Source: Psychrobacter sp. NG254 (lineage in GTDB: Bacteria; Pseudomonadota; Gammaproteobacteria; Pseudomonadales; Moraxellaceae). Taken from it: a DNA stretch of 64,000 nt. The position numbers and the translations under genes were made by a program. Numbering within the stretch: the first letter of the stretch is position 1; each line of letters opens with the position of its first letter. The stretch covers positions 248,001 to 312,000 of the forward strand of contig NZ_JADHDA010000004.1 of the NCBI RefSeq assembly GCF_015277735.1. The letters are read 5' to 3'. Positions 37,983-46,309 of this stretch are shown piece after piece. Under the pieces are notes generated by a model. It worked only from the letters and a program-made list of their open reading frames with translations. It did not search any database and was not told where the DNA came from.

Positions 37983-40900
37983 TCAAGCAGATGCCACGGG
38001 CTGCAGATTTTTAGATAGCTCAGGATAGCGATGCAATAACCGTGTGACGGCAACCAAACACGCATGACGCTCCATCTTGCCTGCAGAGTGCGTAAAGGTG
38101 AACAGTGTGGGCATAATGAGCGCTGCAAAGGTGCTGTCAGCCAATGCCACATCACGAAAAGTCTCAATCAACGCCAGTTTGGCACGACTCGCAGATATAG
38201 GTTTTAGCATGATGTTGCTATCTGACTCAGCGTGCTCTGATGACTGTGGTGATGCTGAGGTTTTATCTGAGTAACGTTGTTGCTTATGCTTACTGGTGTC
38301 ACTAGTACTTGGCTCTTGTGAACCGCCTAGACGTCCAGGTGGTAACTCGAATAGACCACGACGTAGCAGCATTAATAACTGATCAACTTCTGCAGGTAAG
38401 CTTGTCAAACGTTTATCTGTCTGCTCTGTTATGACTGGTTGAGCGATGCTGTCTTTGACAGCGTCTTTATTGATACTGGTTGGTTGCCAGTTTGGAGACA
38501 CGTGACGCGCCTTATAGTGTTTCCATAGCATGGTTACGGCGGCATAACGGACTTCACGGTCTGTGCTTTGGGTCAATCGATATAAAGACTGCACATCTTG
38601 GAAATTGGCATGACGCTGCAGCAAGGCGATACCGATTTGGCGTGCGACTCGCGCTTTGCTTTCAATCAACGCATTCAACATGCCAGCATTCAGTTGTGCT
38701 AACTGGATGTGATAACGTCGATTGGCAACGGATGGCTTGTCCAATAGCGCACGCTTCAATAGTTGCGTGACCTCAGTATAGGGAGATTCTGCCATCATCA
38801 GCCATAGAGCTGGCGTTGGTTGCCACATCGCCATCTCATACTCACTCAGTAATAAGCCAAATTCTCGCAGCTGGCTGTTACGGTGTTGCAGCAAAGGAAT
38901 GACACGCGCCGCATTAAAGAACGAAGAAGGGATAATCGCATCGGGATCGACTGGTCTGTCTGTCAATGCCATGCAGATATGTTCATGATGATGACTGAGG
39001 TAGCTGATCGCAAGCTCACTGATAGGTGCAGTAGCATCATCTATTGCCATATGCCACAGTGCATTGGCACCTGCAAAAGTATCGTCTTCAGACACCTCTC
39101 TCGATTGACCACTCAGCATCTGTAAAAAGGCGGTTTCGGAAATAATCTTTAGCGGCGCACCATCAGCGATTAAGCTTTCGGCTTTAACTTGCTTGCTACC
39201 TTTACGGCCATTTCCATATAACGGTGAGCCATCATCACCGATGACCAAGTAATCTAACTTGCCGTTGACAGCACCACTGATGGCACCATTAGCCGCTTTC
39301 ACAACTTTTTCGGCCTCGCCACGAGTCATGCTTTGCATCTTGCCTGTGAATAGATAGCGTTGGCCGGTTAAATCTACTTCAGTAGCAGCATCGCTATTTG
39401 AGTCTTTATTGTCAGTGCCATTACTGGAAGCGTTACTGAAAGCATTGTTAGTAGAGGCGCCTTCATTACTGTCAAGATATGCGATAAAGTCGGCAGGCAA
39501 GAACCCTTTGTTAATGCGCTCAATAGCAAATTCACGATAGAGCGCTTGTTCGCTATGCGCAAGATTCATAAGCCAGTCGAAACCTAAGTCTATCGGCGCA
39601 AACCGGCGCACATCAGACAGCCAATTCCTCACGTTTTCTGCTAAGTACTCATCAAAGGCCAAGTGCTTTTGCCAGTTTTTAATAGGAGTGTCAGCAGATT
39701 TTAATTGTTCAACATATTCACTCACTTGCCAATCAGGCTCATAGGCAAGTGCATGCCAATAGCTCATATCAAGCGTTGCTGCTGACAGTACATCTTCATC
39801 AAACCAATCGGTAATAGTCGCTTGCGATAGTGGATTTAATAATAGCATTTGCCATATTGCCGCATTTACTTGGCTCAAATCCAAACGTCTGAGCTGATCC
39901 AACGCAAAGTCCATGCAGTCGCTGTCGTTATGAGCAGAGAAGTCCTGTTGCTCTGGTATATCTAGCTGCTGGGCGACGCGAATAAAGTATTCAGCACCCA
40001 GCTCTTTGGCACTATAAAGCTCAGGCAGTTTTTTTATCGCAAACTTTACGCTGTGTGTTCTGCCGCTAGTCAATCGTTCAAAAAACCACTCAGGGGTCAA
40101 GTCACGTCGCGTAAAGTGTTTGCTAAGTTGCTTGCTCGCGGTTTGATAGTGATGCTCTGTGTCTAATAGCTGCCCCCAACCGTTGACACCGATATCAGCA
40201 ACAGGGTCACGACTCAGGATATTGTTGATGGCAAATGCTCTAACAGGCTCATAATCTGACATGGCCAGTAGCATCAGCTCAGTAAGAGATAAGTTTTGAG
40301 CATAGCTTTTGGCATAGCCAATCGCATATTGATAGGCGGCAGGATAGTGTGAATGGAGTAGCTGCAGTACGACTTGATGCAAGCCCAATGTTTGAAATTT
40401 AGACTTTTCAAAATGCGGTGCATTCTCTAATAGCCAAACAATCATCTCATCACGCGCTTTGCTATGCACTTGTCCAGCAGATAGATATTGTAGCGTCTCA
40501 CCACTCACATCACGTAGTTGGGTCTTAAAGTCGTGTTTTAGGCTATCGGTTGCAAACTGTCTGATAGCTTCATTTTTGGCGATAGCCAGTAACTCAATAA
40601 GTGGCTCAGGGTCTCGCTGCCACGCCTCAGCGAAGGCGCGACCTTTTGCATCAAAGAGCTTGCGAGGTGAGTGACTGCTAAATCGATTGACGCCATAATC
40701 AAGGCTGTTATGGAAGCAAATATGATTGAGTACCCAGCTGCTTGTTTGTTCATGGCTGCCAGCCGTCATGGTTTCGTCATAGCTGGCGAGTACAGAGACG
40801 GCAGCATCAATGTAGCCAATTGGCATTTGCTGACCCAGCTGCCGCAGATAACGCCATGCTCTGAGGCTCATATAGGTTTTAGTGGCTAGGCTGACCGCAG

Positions 40901-41381
40901 AGTTGGCGGTTTGATTAAAGCGCTGTAAATCGATCTTGGCGGCAATTTGTCCAAATATCTCACAATCTTGAGAAAATTCAGCTTGCTTATAAATGCGCTT
41001 CAATCCTTTCCACACACCATAGCTGACTGGCAAAGCTGTAATGGCTTGTTTTAGAATAGTTCTAGAGTACGCGCTGCCATCTTCCCACAGTGCAGTCAAT
41101 ATTAAGTGGATTTTGTAGCGATCAGGGAGAGGGTAGACGCCTTCGTCTGCCTCAAGCTTGGCAATCATTGCCACACGCTCTGCAAACTGTACTTCGGGGT
41201 TTTGCTCCCGAAACTGATGACTTAGAATTTTGTTCAAAAATCGCTCAAATGTCAGTTCGTGCTCGGGGATGGGCGCCTCAGGAATCGCATCAGCTTGAGT
41301 GGCCAATGTACATAGTTTATCGACCAAACTGGGATCTTGGGCTTGCCAAGCTTGCTGAATTTGTGAGAATGACAGACTCAT
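37983..41381 (-). CDS. Helical-repeat protein with internal BRCT domain, first gene of the retron operon
   Basis: A 1132-aa protein. Residues 1-640 and 770-1130 are all-helical, with HEAT-like units (EPVRAFAINNILSRDP, DREVRYAAVTMLWKHY). Between them, after a low-complexity Ser/Asn/Thr/Asp linker (640-668), sits a clear BRCT domain (about 670-756: LTGQRYLFTGKMQSMTRGEA, LDYLVIGDDGSP, KAESLIADGAPLKIISETAFL), of the type found in DNA ligase and RFC1 that can bind DNA ends or 5'-phosphates. No nuclease or ATPase motif is visible. AAGG lies 10 nt before the ATG. It begins the minus-strand operon and starts 178 bp from the divergent retron RNA. Function is unknown. Confidence 0.82.
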   Translation of the reverse strand: MSLSFSQIQQAWQAQDPSLVDKLCTLATQADAIPEAPIPEHELTFERFLNKILSHQFREQNPEVQFAERVAMIAKLEADEGVYPLPDRYKIHLILTALWEDGSAYSRTILKQAITALPVSYGVWKGLKRIYKQAEFSQDCEIFGQIAAKIDLQRFNQTANSAVSLATKTYMSLRAWRYLRQLGQQMPIGYIDAAVSVLASYDETMTAGSHEQTSSWVLNHICFHNSLDYGVNRFSSHSPRKLFDAKGRAFAEAWQRDPEPLIELLAIAKNEAIRQFATDSLKHDFKTQLRDVSGETLQYLSAGQVHSKARDEMIVWLLENAPHFEKSKFQTLGLHQVVLQLLHSHYPAAYQYAIGYAKSYAQNLSLTELMLLAMSDYEPVRAFAINNILSRDPVADIGVNGWGQLLDTEHHYQTASKQLSKHFTRRDLTPEWFFERLTSGRTHSVKFAIKKLPELYSAKELGAEYFIRVAQQLDIPEQQDFSAHNDSDCMDFALDQLRRLDLSQVNAAIWQMLLLNPLSQATITDWFDEDVLSAATLDMSYWHALAYEPDWQVSEYVEQLKSADTPIKNWQKHLAFDEYLAENVRNWLSDVRRFAPIDLGFDWLMNLAHSEQALYREFAIERINKGFLPADFIAYLDSNEGASTNNAFSNASSNGTDNKDSNSDAATEVDLTGQRYLFTGKMQSMTRGEAEKVVKAANGAISGAVNGKLDYLVIGDDGSPLYGNGRKGSKQVKAESLIADGAPLKIISETAFLQMLSGQSREVSEDDTFAGANALWHMAIDDATAPISELAISYLSHHHEHICMALTDRPVDPDAIIPSSFFNAARVIPLLQHRNSQLREFGLLLSEYEMAMWQPTPALWLMMAESPYTEVTQLLKRALLDKPSVANRRYHIQLAQLNAGMLNALIESKARVARQIGIALLQRHANFQDVQSLYRLTQSTDREVRYAAVTMLWKHYKARHVSPNWQPTSINKDAVKDSIAQPVITEQTDKRLTSLPAEVDQLLMLLRRGLFELPPGRLGGSQEPSTSDTSKHKQQRYSDKTSASPQSSEHAESDSNIMLKPISASRAKLALIETFRDVALADSTFAALIMPTLFTFTHSAGKMERHACLVAVTRLLHRYPELSKNLQPVASA

Positions 41382-41476
41382 AGCAATTTGCCTTAATTTT
41401 TATTTTGTCGGTGCGCGTGGTTTTGTAGACCCATAAAAGCGCGTTTCAGAGAAAATATCAAGGACTTTTGTATGGA

Positions 41477-41505
41477 AGTATATAGCCTGCGACACCTAGT
41501 GTCGT
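41477..41505 (-). promoter_or_regulatory. Likely promoter of the retron protein operon, with operator-like palindrome
   Basis: Reading on the minus strand: -35 ACGACA (41505-41500), 17-bp spacer, -10 TATACT (41482-41477). A palindrome (CGACAC-cta-GTGTCG, 41490-41504) covers the -35 box and part of the spacer, suggesting a repressor or activator site. The start codon is at 41381, leaving a leader of about 90 nt. Confidence 0.5.
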
Positions 41506-41537
41506 ACATAATTTGGTTTTGCAATTATGTATTGACA
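41505..41537 (+). promoter_or_regulatory. Palindrome and -35 box in front of the retron RNA
   Basis: Arms TACATAATT (41505-41513) and AATTATGTA (41523-41531), 9 bp perfect, with a 9-nt spacer. Directly after it stands a consensus -35 TTGACA (41532-41537) reading towards the retron RNA. I find no good -10 at 16-18 bp (CAAACT at 41556-41561 is weak), so the promoter might need an activator or use another element. It lies back to back with the operon promoter. Confidence 0.45.
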
Positions 41538-41558
41538 ATAATAACTGTTATGAGGCAA

Positions 41559-41819
41559 ACTTAATGCGTTGTGAGATTTAGCGTTTCACCGTTTACGGTG
41601 AGGGGCGACGTTGCGTCGTCCGCGAGTCAAGCCATTACATTTTACCCAAGGAAGACTGTTTCAGTCCTGCTAATACCTAGATAAAGGCCCTAGTGTCATT
41701 AGCTCGCTGGCGCAATCACGCAATCGTGATTGAGCTAATGCACTAGGGCCTTTATCTAGGTGCAGTCCAGTGAGTCTTCCATGTACCAGGTCATGAGGTA
41801 GATTACACAACAATTGAGT
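41559..41819 (+). ncRNA. Predicted retron msr-msd RNA, divergent from its operon
   Basis: The plus strand folds like a textbook retron RNA. a1 (41559-41580) pairs with a2 (41799-41819) in three blocks: ACTTAAT/ATTGAGT, GTTGTG/CACAAC, GATTTA/TAGATT, separated by a GC/A internal loop and one A-A mismatch; several pairs are G-U. Directly after a1 comes TTAGC, so G41581 is the likely branching guanosine. Two msr hairpins follow: TCACCG-TTTA-CGGTGA (41586-41601) and GGGCGACG-TTG-CGTCGTCC (41603-41621). The msd is a long hairpin: outer stem GGAAGACT/AGTCTTCC (41650-41657 with 41773-41780), a perfect 20-bp stem (41676-41695 with 41741-41760), a 9-bp stem (41697-41705 with 41732-41740), and a 7-bp stem (41714-41720 with 41725-41731) closed by CAAT. 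Because of the G-U pairs the fold is good only on the plus strand. Reverse transcription should start opposite about 41798. Confidence 0.85.
41676..41760 (+). repeat. Long msd inverted repeat
   Basis: A near-perfect 85-nt hairpin inside the predicted msd: 20 bp, a single bulged T (41696), 9 bp, an 8-nt one-sided bulge (GCTGGCGC, 41706-41713), 7 bp and a 4-nt loop. This is the part expected to become the DNA hairpin of the msDNA. Confidence 0.9.
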
Positions 41820-41856
41820 GTGACATCATTATGATGGCATTCAAGGTCTTTAAAGC

Positions 41857-41900
41857 AAAACCGGAGTAGGGCTGTTTATTCAGCGCTACTCCGGTTTTTT
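41857..41900 (+). terminator. Terminator of the retron RNA
   Basis: Stem CCGGAGTAG (41861-41869) with CTACTCCGG (41886-41894), inner GCTG/CAGC, loop TTTATT, followed by six T on the plus strand only. It ends a plus-strand transcript 38 nt after a2, supporting the plus-strand reading of the RNA. Confidence 0.87.
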
Positions 41901-41912
41901 ATTGGCTATAAG

Positions 41913-41944
41913 AAAAGCCCTTTGTCTATCACAAAGGGCTTTTT
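41913..41944. terminator. Bidirectional terminator, end of the Anbu operon
   Basis: Arms AAAAGCCCTTTG and CAAAGGGCTTTT with a 7-nt loop; T-runs on both strands. It lies 31 bp past the Anbu stop. Confidence 0.85.
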
Positions 41945-41975
41945 AGTACAGAAAATATGATTTTATACGGAAATT

Positions 41976-42716
41976 TTATCCCCAATAACCATCAGGACAT
42001 TTAGGCAATTCAACCAAAATACGGCGGAGCTCCTCTGACCATTGATGACGAATGCTATTGAAATACTCATCATTTTCATCAATACGTCGGCCATTAGGCA
42101 TGGTCAGGCTGTCATTGTCATAAAGTACAAAATCTATTGGCATACCCACTGACAAGTTAGATTGAATGGTTGAATCAAATGACAGCATTAACGCGCGGGC
42201 TGCATGCCTTACGTCTGTATTGTAGCTGACAGAACGATCTAGAATGGGTTTGCCATATTTGCTTTCGCCTAACTGAAAGAAGGGCGTATCTTCAGTGGCT
42301 TTGATACAATTGCCTGCAGGATAAATCATGTATAACTCAGGCGGCTGACCTTTTATTTGACCACCCAGCATAAAAGAGCTGGTAAAGGCACCATCGACAC
42401 TAGCATTAGCGACTTTTTTTGCATGGTTCATCTTTTCACGCATGCATTCACCAACCATTTGCGCGGCATCAAATAAAGTCGGGACCGTGTTGAGATTACT
42501 CTCAAGACGTTGGTCAATATCGTTTTGCAGCTTGTTAAACACCGCCTGCGATGTCGCTAAGCTGCCAGCTGTCTGTAATACAATAAAACGCTCGCCCTCA
42601 ACACCATATTGATAGAGCTTTCTAAAGGTTGATATGTGATCAACCCCAGCATTGGTACGTGTGTCGCTAGCAAAAACCATCCCTTCTTTCAGACGAATAG
42701 CGGCACAATAAGTCAT
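41976..42716 (-). CDS. Anbu, proteasome-like protease subunit
   Basis: A 246-aa Ntn-hydrolase of the Anbu (ancestral beta subunit) family. After Met removal the N-terminal Thr2 (MTYCAAIRL) would be the nucleophile; the FASDTRTNAGVDHISTFRKL block (proteasome beta-like Asp and Lys positions) is highly typical. Anbu forms an open helical or ring assembly with weak or unknown proteolytic activity. It is the last gene of an operon with a transglutaminase-like gene (34-bp gap) and an ATP-grasp/alpha-E gene, the classic Anbu cluster, thought to form or trim a peptide-like product. Confidence 0.9.
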   Translation of the reverse strand: MTYCAAIRLKEGMVFASDTRTNAGVDHISTFRKLYQYGVEGERFIVLQTAGSLATSQAVFNKLQNDIDQRLESNLNTVPTLFDAAQMVGECMREKMNHAKKVANASVDGAFTSSFMLGGQIKGQPPELYMIYPAGNCIKATEDTPFFQLGESKYGKPILDRSVSYNTDVRHAARALMLSFDSTIQSNLSVGMPIDFVLYDNDSLTMPNGRRIDENDEYFNSIRHQWSEELRRILVELPKCPDGYWG

Positions 42717-42750
42717 AACTGATCCTTAGTAGAATAGGCTTAAAAATAGC

Positions 42751-43536
42751 CTATGATAATCTCGAAACCAATACTTGACTGTAAAGGTTTTCATAACCGC
42801 CGCCCATTCTAACACCGCGGACAGGAGCTGTATCTAAATAGTCTCGACCAATGGCGACGTAGACATGAGAGCTTGGTTGAAACAGCTGATTTGAGATATC
42901 AAAGGTGTACCAGTAACCGTCCAGCCATACTTCTGCCCAGGCATGACTGGCCATATGGTTTTCGGTATCGTCGTATAGATAGCCTGATACATAGCGGGCT
43001 GGGATATGCTGATCACGTAAGCAACCTAAAAACACATGGGTGTGATCTTGGCAAACGCCAGCGCCTGTCGCAAAAGACTCAGTCGCTGTCGTACCTACAT
43101 GAGTCACATCTTTCACAAACGGCATCTTCATGATGAGGGCATTGGCCATCGATTTTAGGCTGTCATGAGTGGGTTTTTTTAGATAGGGCGCTGAAAAATC
43201 ACGCATCTCTTGTGAGCATTTGGTCAATGGCGTTTGTACCGTAAAGAGCAGATAGGGGACATGTGCCATATCCTCTAAACGTTTGGTCTCTGTATCAATC
43301 TCCACGATACCTGACGCTTGCATCTGCAAGTTATTATGTGCCTCATTACGGCTTAGCGTGAGCCAGTCATTGCCAAAGCCGTCCTTTTGATTGGTCGCCA
43401 CTTTGGGGAGCATCACCTCCCATTTGTGAATGATTTGGTGCGGCATTTGCATGGGAGTCATACGTATATACTGGACACTGCGCTGTGCAAGCTCGCCGTA
43501 ATAATAGTTGGTTTGATGGCTGATTTGAAGTTTCAT
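42751..43536 (-). CDS. Transglutaminase-like cysteine protease of the Anbu operon
   Basis: A 261-aa protein with an N-terminal beta domain (MKLQISHQTNYYYGELAQRSVQYIRMTP, the bacterial transglutaminase N-terminal type) and a transglutaminase core: catalytic Cys in GAGVCQDHTH, His in ASHAWAEVW and Asp in TFDISN. No signal peptide is present, so it acts in the cytoplasm. It lies between Anbu and the ATP-grasp/alpha-E gene on the same strand and probably processes the same substrate. Confidence 0.88.
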   Translation of the reverse strand: MKLQISHQTNYYYGELAQRSVQYIRMTPMQMPHQIIHKWEVMLPKVATNQKDGFGNDWLTLSRNEAHNNLQMQASGIVEIDTETKRLEDMAHVPYLLFTVQTPLTKCSQEMRDFSAPYLKKPTHDSLKSMANALIMKMPFVKDVTHVGTTATESFATGAGVCQDHTHVFLGCLRDQHIPARYVSGYLYDDTENHMASHAWAEVWLDGYWYTFDISNQLFQPSSHVYVAIGRDYLDTAPVRGVRMGGGYENLYSQVLVSRLS

Positions 43537-43703
43537 GATAGCTTCCTATTTTTCTGTTTATTTCATATGTATGGCCAATCCCGTATAAATCGGATAGAGC
43601 GTCAGGCGAGCTTAGTCTACTATTGGTAGTACTGTGCTCGCCTTTCTATTCTCCAAATTATTTTGAATCGACTGTATCACTAGCGCCTGTAATCATCTTG
43701 CGG

Positions 43704-46079
43704 CTAGACACCTTGACGCAAGATGATATTGAACTCCTTGCTAATCAGCTCAAAATCACTAAATTTCTTAGATCTAATCATCTGATTGGCCAGACGTGTC
43801 AGCTCACGCCAGCGTGTGTTTTCAGGCAGCTCATTGATCCAATATTTAAATTCAAGACTGACTTCTATTGAGTCTTCCTCTAGTAGCACAGCCCGCTCAA
43901 GCTGCTCAAAATGACGCCCTAATTGCCAAAAACAAGTCACGGTCGGGTGCTCTTGTTTCATCGCAGCATTACACGCATGTAGCTGCAAGGTCGCTGCCCG
44001 ATAGGTGCCAGCACTTGAGAGCCGCTTAATCAAGTTGTATAGCTCAGCAGTGTCTTTACCAATGACACCTTTGGCCTCCTGTACATTGTCATCTATCGAT
44101 TGAACGATGTTGGGTATGATATTTTGTTCCAAATCAGACATCATCTGCGCTTTCATGGTCTTGAATGACTCATCGGCATTCGCGTCAAAGCCTAAATGGC
44201 TGATTAAATGCTTAAGCTGTGACTTTTTGAGATCGTCTTTGACCAGTTGCTTCATGACATTATCATAGTAATACAGGCGCTCACTATATCGGCCTAGCCA
44301 TATTAGATGACTGGCAGTGGAGAGTAGCAAGATCATTGGTGCGTCATCTAGCATCTCATAGCCAGCTTCTTTAGGCTGTACACGATCATAATAGTTGGCG
44401 TGATCTGAGGTATTGGTCTCTGATGATAAAGGCGAGCATTTACCTGATTCGCCATTGCCGTTTGGTTTTTTGGTTGAAGACTGCAGGTGACTGTCATCGA
44501 CGACCCAGGTGTCCTTGATACCGCCACCTTGAGATGAATTGACGACTAATGAGCCCTCAACCATGGCCACACGAGTCAAACCACCTGGCACAATATCTAC
44601 CGAACCATCGCCATGACTGAGGATAAAGGGACGCAAATCAATGTGGCGCGGTGCGATGCCATCGCTGACAGCAGTAGGGTTGGTAGATAGCGAGATAGTC
44701 GGCTGAGCAATAAAACCGGCTGGATTTTCAAGTAGGCGCAGGCGATACTCTTCAATCTCTTTCTTGGTGGATGTCGGGCCAATGAGCATGCCATAACCAC
44801 CTGAGCCTTGGGTTTCTTTTACGACCAGCTTATCTAAATTATCAAGCACGTATTTGAGCTCATCAGGCTTACGGCATTGATAGGTTTCTATATTGGGTAG
44901 GATAGGCTCTTCATTTAAATAGAATTTGATCATATCTGGTACAAAAGGATATAGACTTTTATCATCAGCCACGCCTGTACCTGGCGCATTCACTATAACG
45001 ACATTACCAGCACGGTAAGCGCTCATCAGCCCCGAGACGCCCAGTATCGAGTCAGACTGAAAGGCGAGCGGGTCAATATAAGGGTCATCAATGCGTCGGT
45101 AGATTACATCGACTTGTACCTTGCCACGAATACCTTGCATGTAGACTTTGCTGTCCTCAACCACCAGATCGTAACCATGCACTAGAGGCACGTTCATCTC
45201 GTGTGCTAAAAATGCATGTTCATAGTAGGCACTATTGAAGCGGCCAGGCGTCAAGATAACGATTTGTGGATCATATTTGGACGTTGAGCTGGCAAGACAG
45301 GCTTTGAGACGAATGGGGTAATCACTGATACCCATAATATCGGTGTCAGAAAACATATCAGATAAGAGCGTCTCTGATATTTTACGGCTCTCAAGCATAT
45401 ATGAGACACCTGACGGGGTACGTAGATTATCCTCTAACACACAGAACTTGCCAGACTCATCACGAATCAAATCGATACCACTGATGTGTGAGTAGATGGG
45501 TTTGTCCAGCTCAATACCCATCATCCAAGGCTCATAGCAGCCGCTGGCATAGACATAGCTGGCAGGCACGATGTCGGCCTTCATGATGGCTTGGTCATGA
45601 TAGATATCGTGCAAGAATGCATTGAGGGCGGTGATGCGCTGCTTACAACCAGCTTCTATCAGACGCCACTCGCTTGCCGCGATAATACGGGGGATAATGT
45701 CAAACGGTATCATTCGTTCGATGTTTTTGGCATCGCTATAGACGGTAAAGGTGACGCCTTTACGGTAAAAGATGTTTTCGGCTTGTTCGTTTAGATAGTT
45801 AAGGGCATCCATGTTGATGTTATCAAGCCAGTTGCCAACGGTTTGTGCCACTGGGCGATACTTACCCTTACTTATTTGCAGTTCATCGAAACTTTTCGCT
45901 TTTTTCTCAGGTTTTTCTAAAGCCTCTTTTCCTTCTAAAATCTCTTTGACCGTCGTTGAAACAGGACTTTTGGTAGTGGGCGCTTTGATGGATTGACTCT
46001 GACTTTGGGTTTGATTGTCAGCGTTTTCTTTGTCTTGAGTGTTATTGCTAGACTGACTTTGAGATGCTGTTTTATTCAT
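43704..46079 (-). CDS. Fused circularly permuted ATP-grasp / alpha-E protein of the Anbu operon
   Basis: A 791-aa protein. The first 85 residues are Gln/Ser/Lys-rich and likely disordered. Residues about 90-500 are a circularly permuted ATP-grasp (DUF404/DUF407 type; RVLEDNLRTPSGVSYML appears here as VLEDNLRTPSGVSYMLE; KETQGSGGYGM as the nucleotide loop; HIDLRPF). Residues about 535-791 are the alpha-E (DUF403) domain (LLSTASHLIWLGRYSERLYYYDN start). In many genomes these are two genes; here they are one. ATP-grasp enzymes of this group are thought to ligate amino acids into peptides. First gene of the Anbu operon; the start follows a gap of 230 bp from a divergent gene. Confidence 0.87.
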   Translation of the reverse strand: MNKTASQSQSSNNTQDKENADNQTQSQSQSIKAPTTKSPVSTTVKEILEGKEALEKPEKKAKSFDELQISKGKYRPVAQTVGNWLDNINMDALNYLNEQAENIFYRKGVTFTVYSDAKNIERMIPFDIIPRIIAASEWRLIEAGCKQRITALNAFLHDIYHDQAIMKADIVPASYVYASGCYEPWMMGIELDKPIYSHISGIDLIRDESGKFCVLEDNLRTPSGVSYMLESRKISETLLSDMFSDTDIMGISDYPIRLKACLASSTSKYDPQIVILTPGRFNSAYYEHAFLAHEMNVPLVHGYDLVVEDSKVYMQGIRGKVQVDVIYRRIDDPYIDPLAFQSDSILGVSGLMSAYRAGNVVIVNAPGTGVADDKSLYPFVPDMIKFYLNEEPILPNIETYQCRKPDELKYVLDNLDKLVVKETQGSGGYGMLIGPTSTKKEIEEYRLRLLENPAGFIAQPTISLSTNPTAVSDGIAPRHIDLRPFILSHGDGSVDIVPGGLTRVAMVEGSLVVNSSQGGGIKDTWVVDDSHLQSSTKKPNGNGESGKCSPLSSETNTSDHANYYDRVQPKEAGYEMLDDAPMILLLSTASHLIWLGRYSERLYYYDNVMKQLVKDDLKKSQLKHLISHLGFDANADESFKTMKAQMMSDLEQNIIPNIVQSIDDNVQEAKGVIGKDTAELYNLIKRLSSAGTYRAATLQLHACNAAMKQEHPTVTCFWQLGRHFEQLERAVLLEEDSIEVSLEFKYWINELPENTRWRELTRLANQMIRSKKFSDFELISKEFNIILRQGV

Positions 46080-46309
46080 AAATACCCCACGTATCCTTGG
46101 TAAAGTTATACTTTATGATGAATACACTGTCTATGCTAAGCCGCGTAGCACTTGTATTGCGCCCAACAGGTAATCTATCTCCTGTATTAACTATACAACG
46201 TATACTGATTGATATACAACAAAAGTTAAATAATGGATTTTGAGTAGTCTCAAATTATTAACGCAAATAAATTTAGCTCAATTGGTGAGAATGTAGGAGT
46301 GGAACAGAT

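Noticed and set aside
41559..41819. Reading the structured RNA on the minus strand as the operon's leader
   Set aside because: G-U pairs in the a1/a2 stem and in the second msr hairpin become A-C mismatches there, the branching-G motif is lost, and the strong terminator has its T-run on the plus strand.
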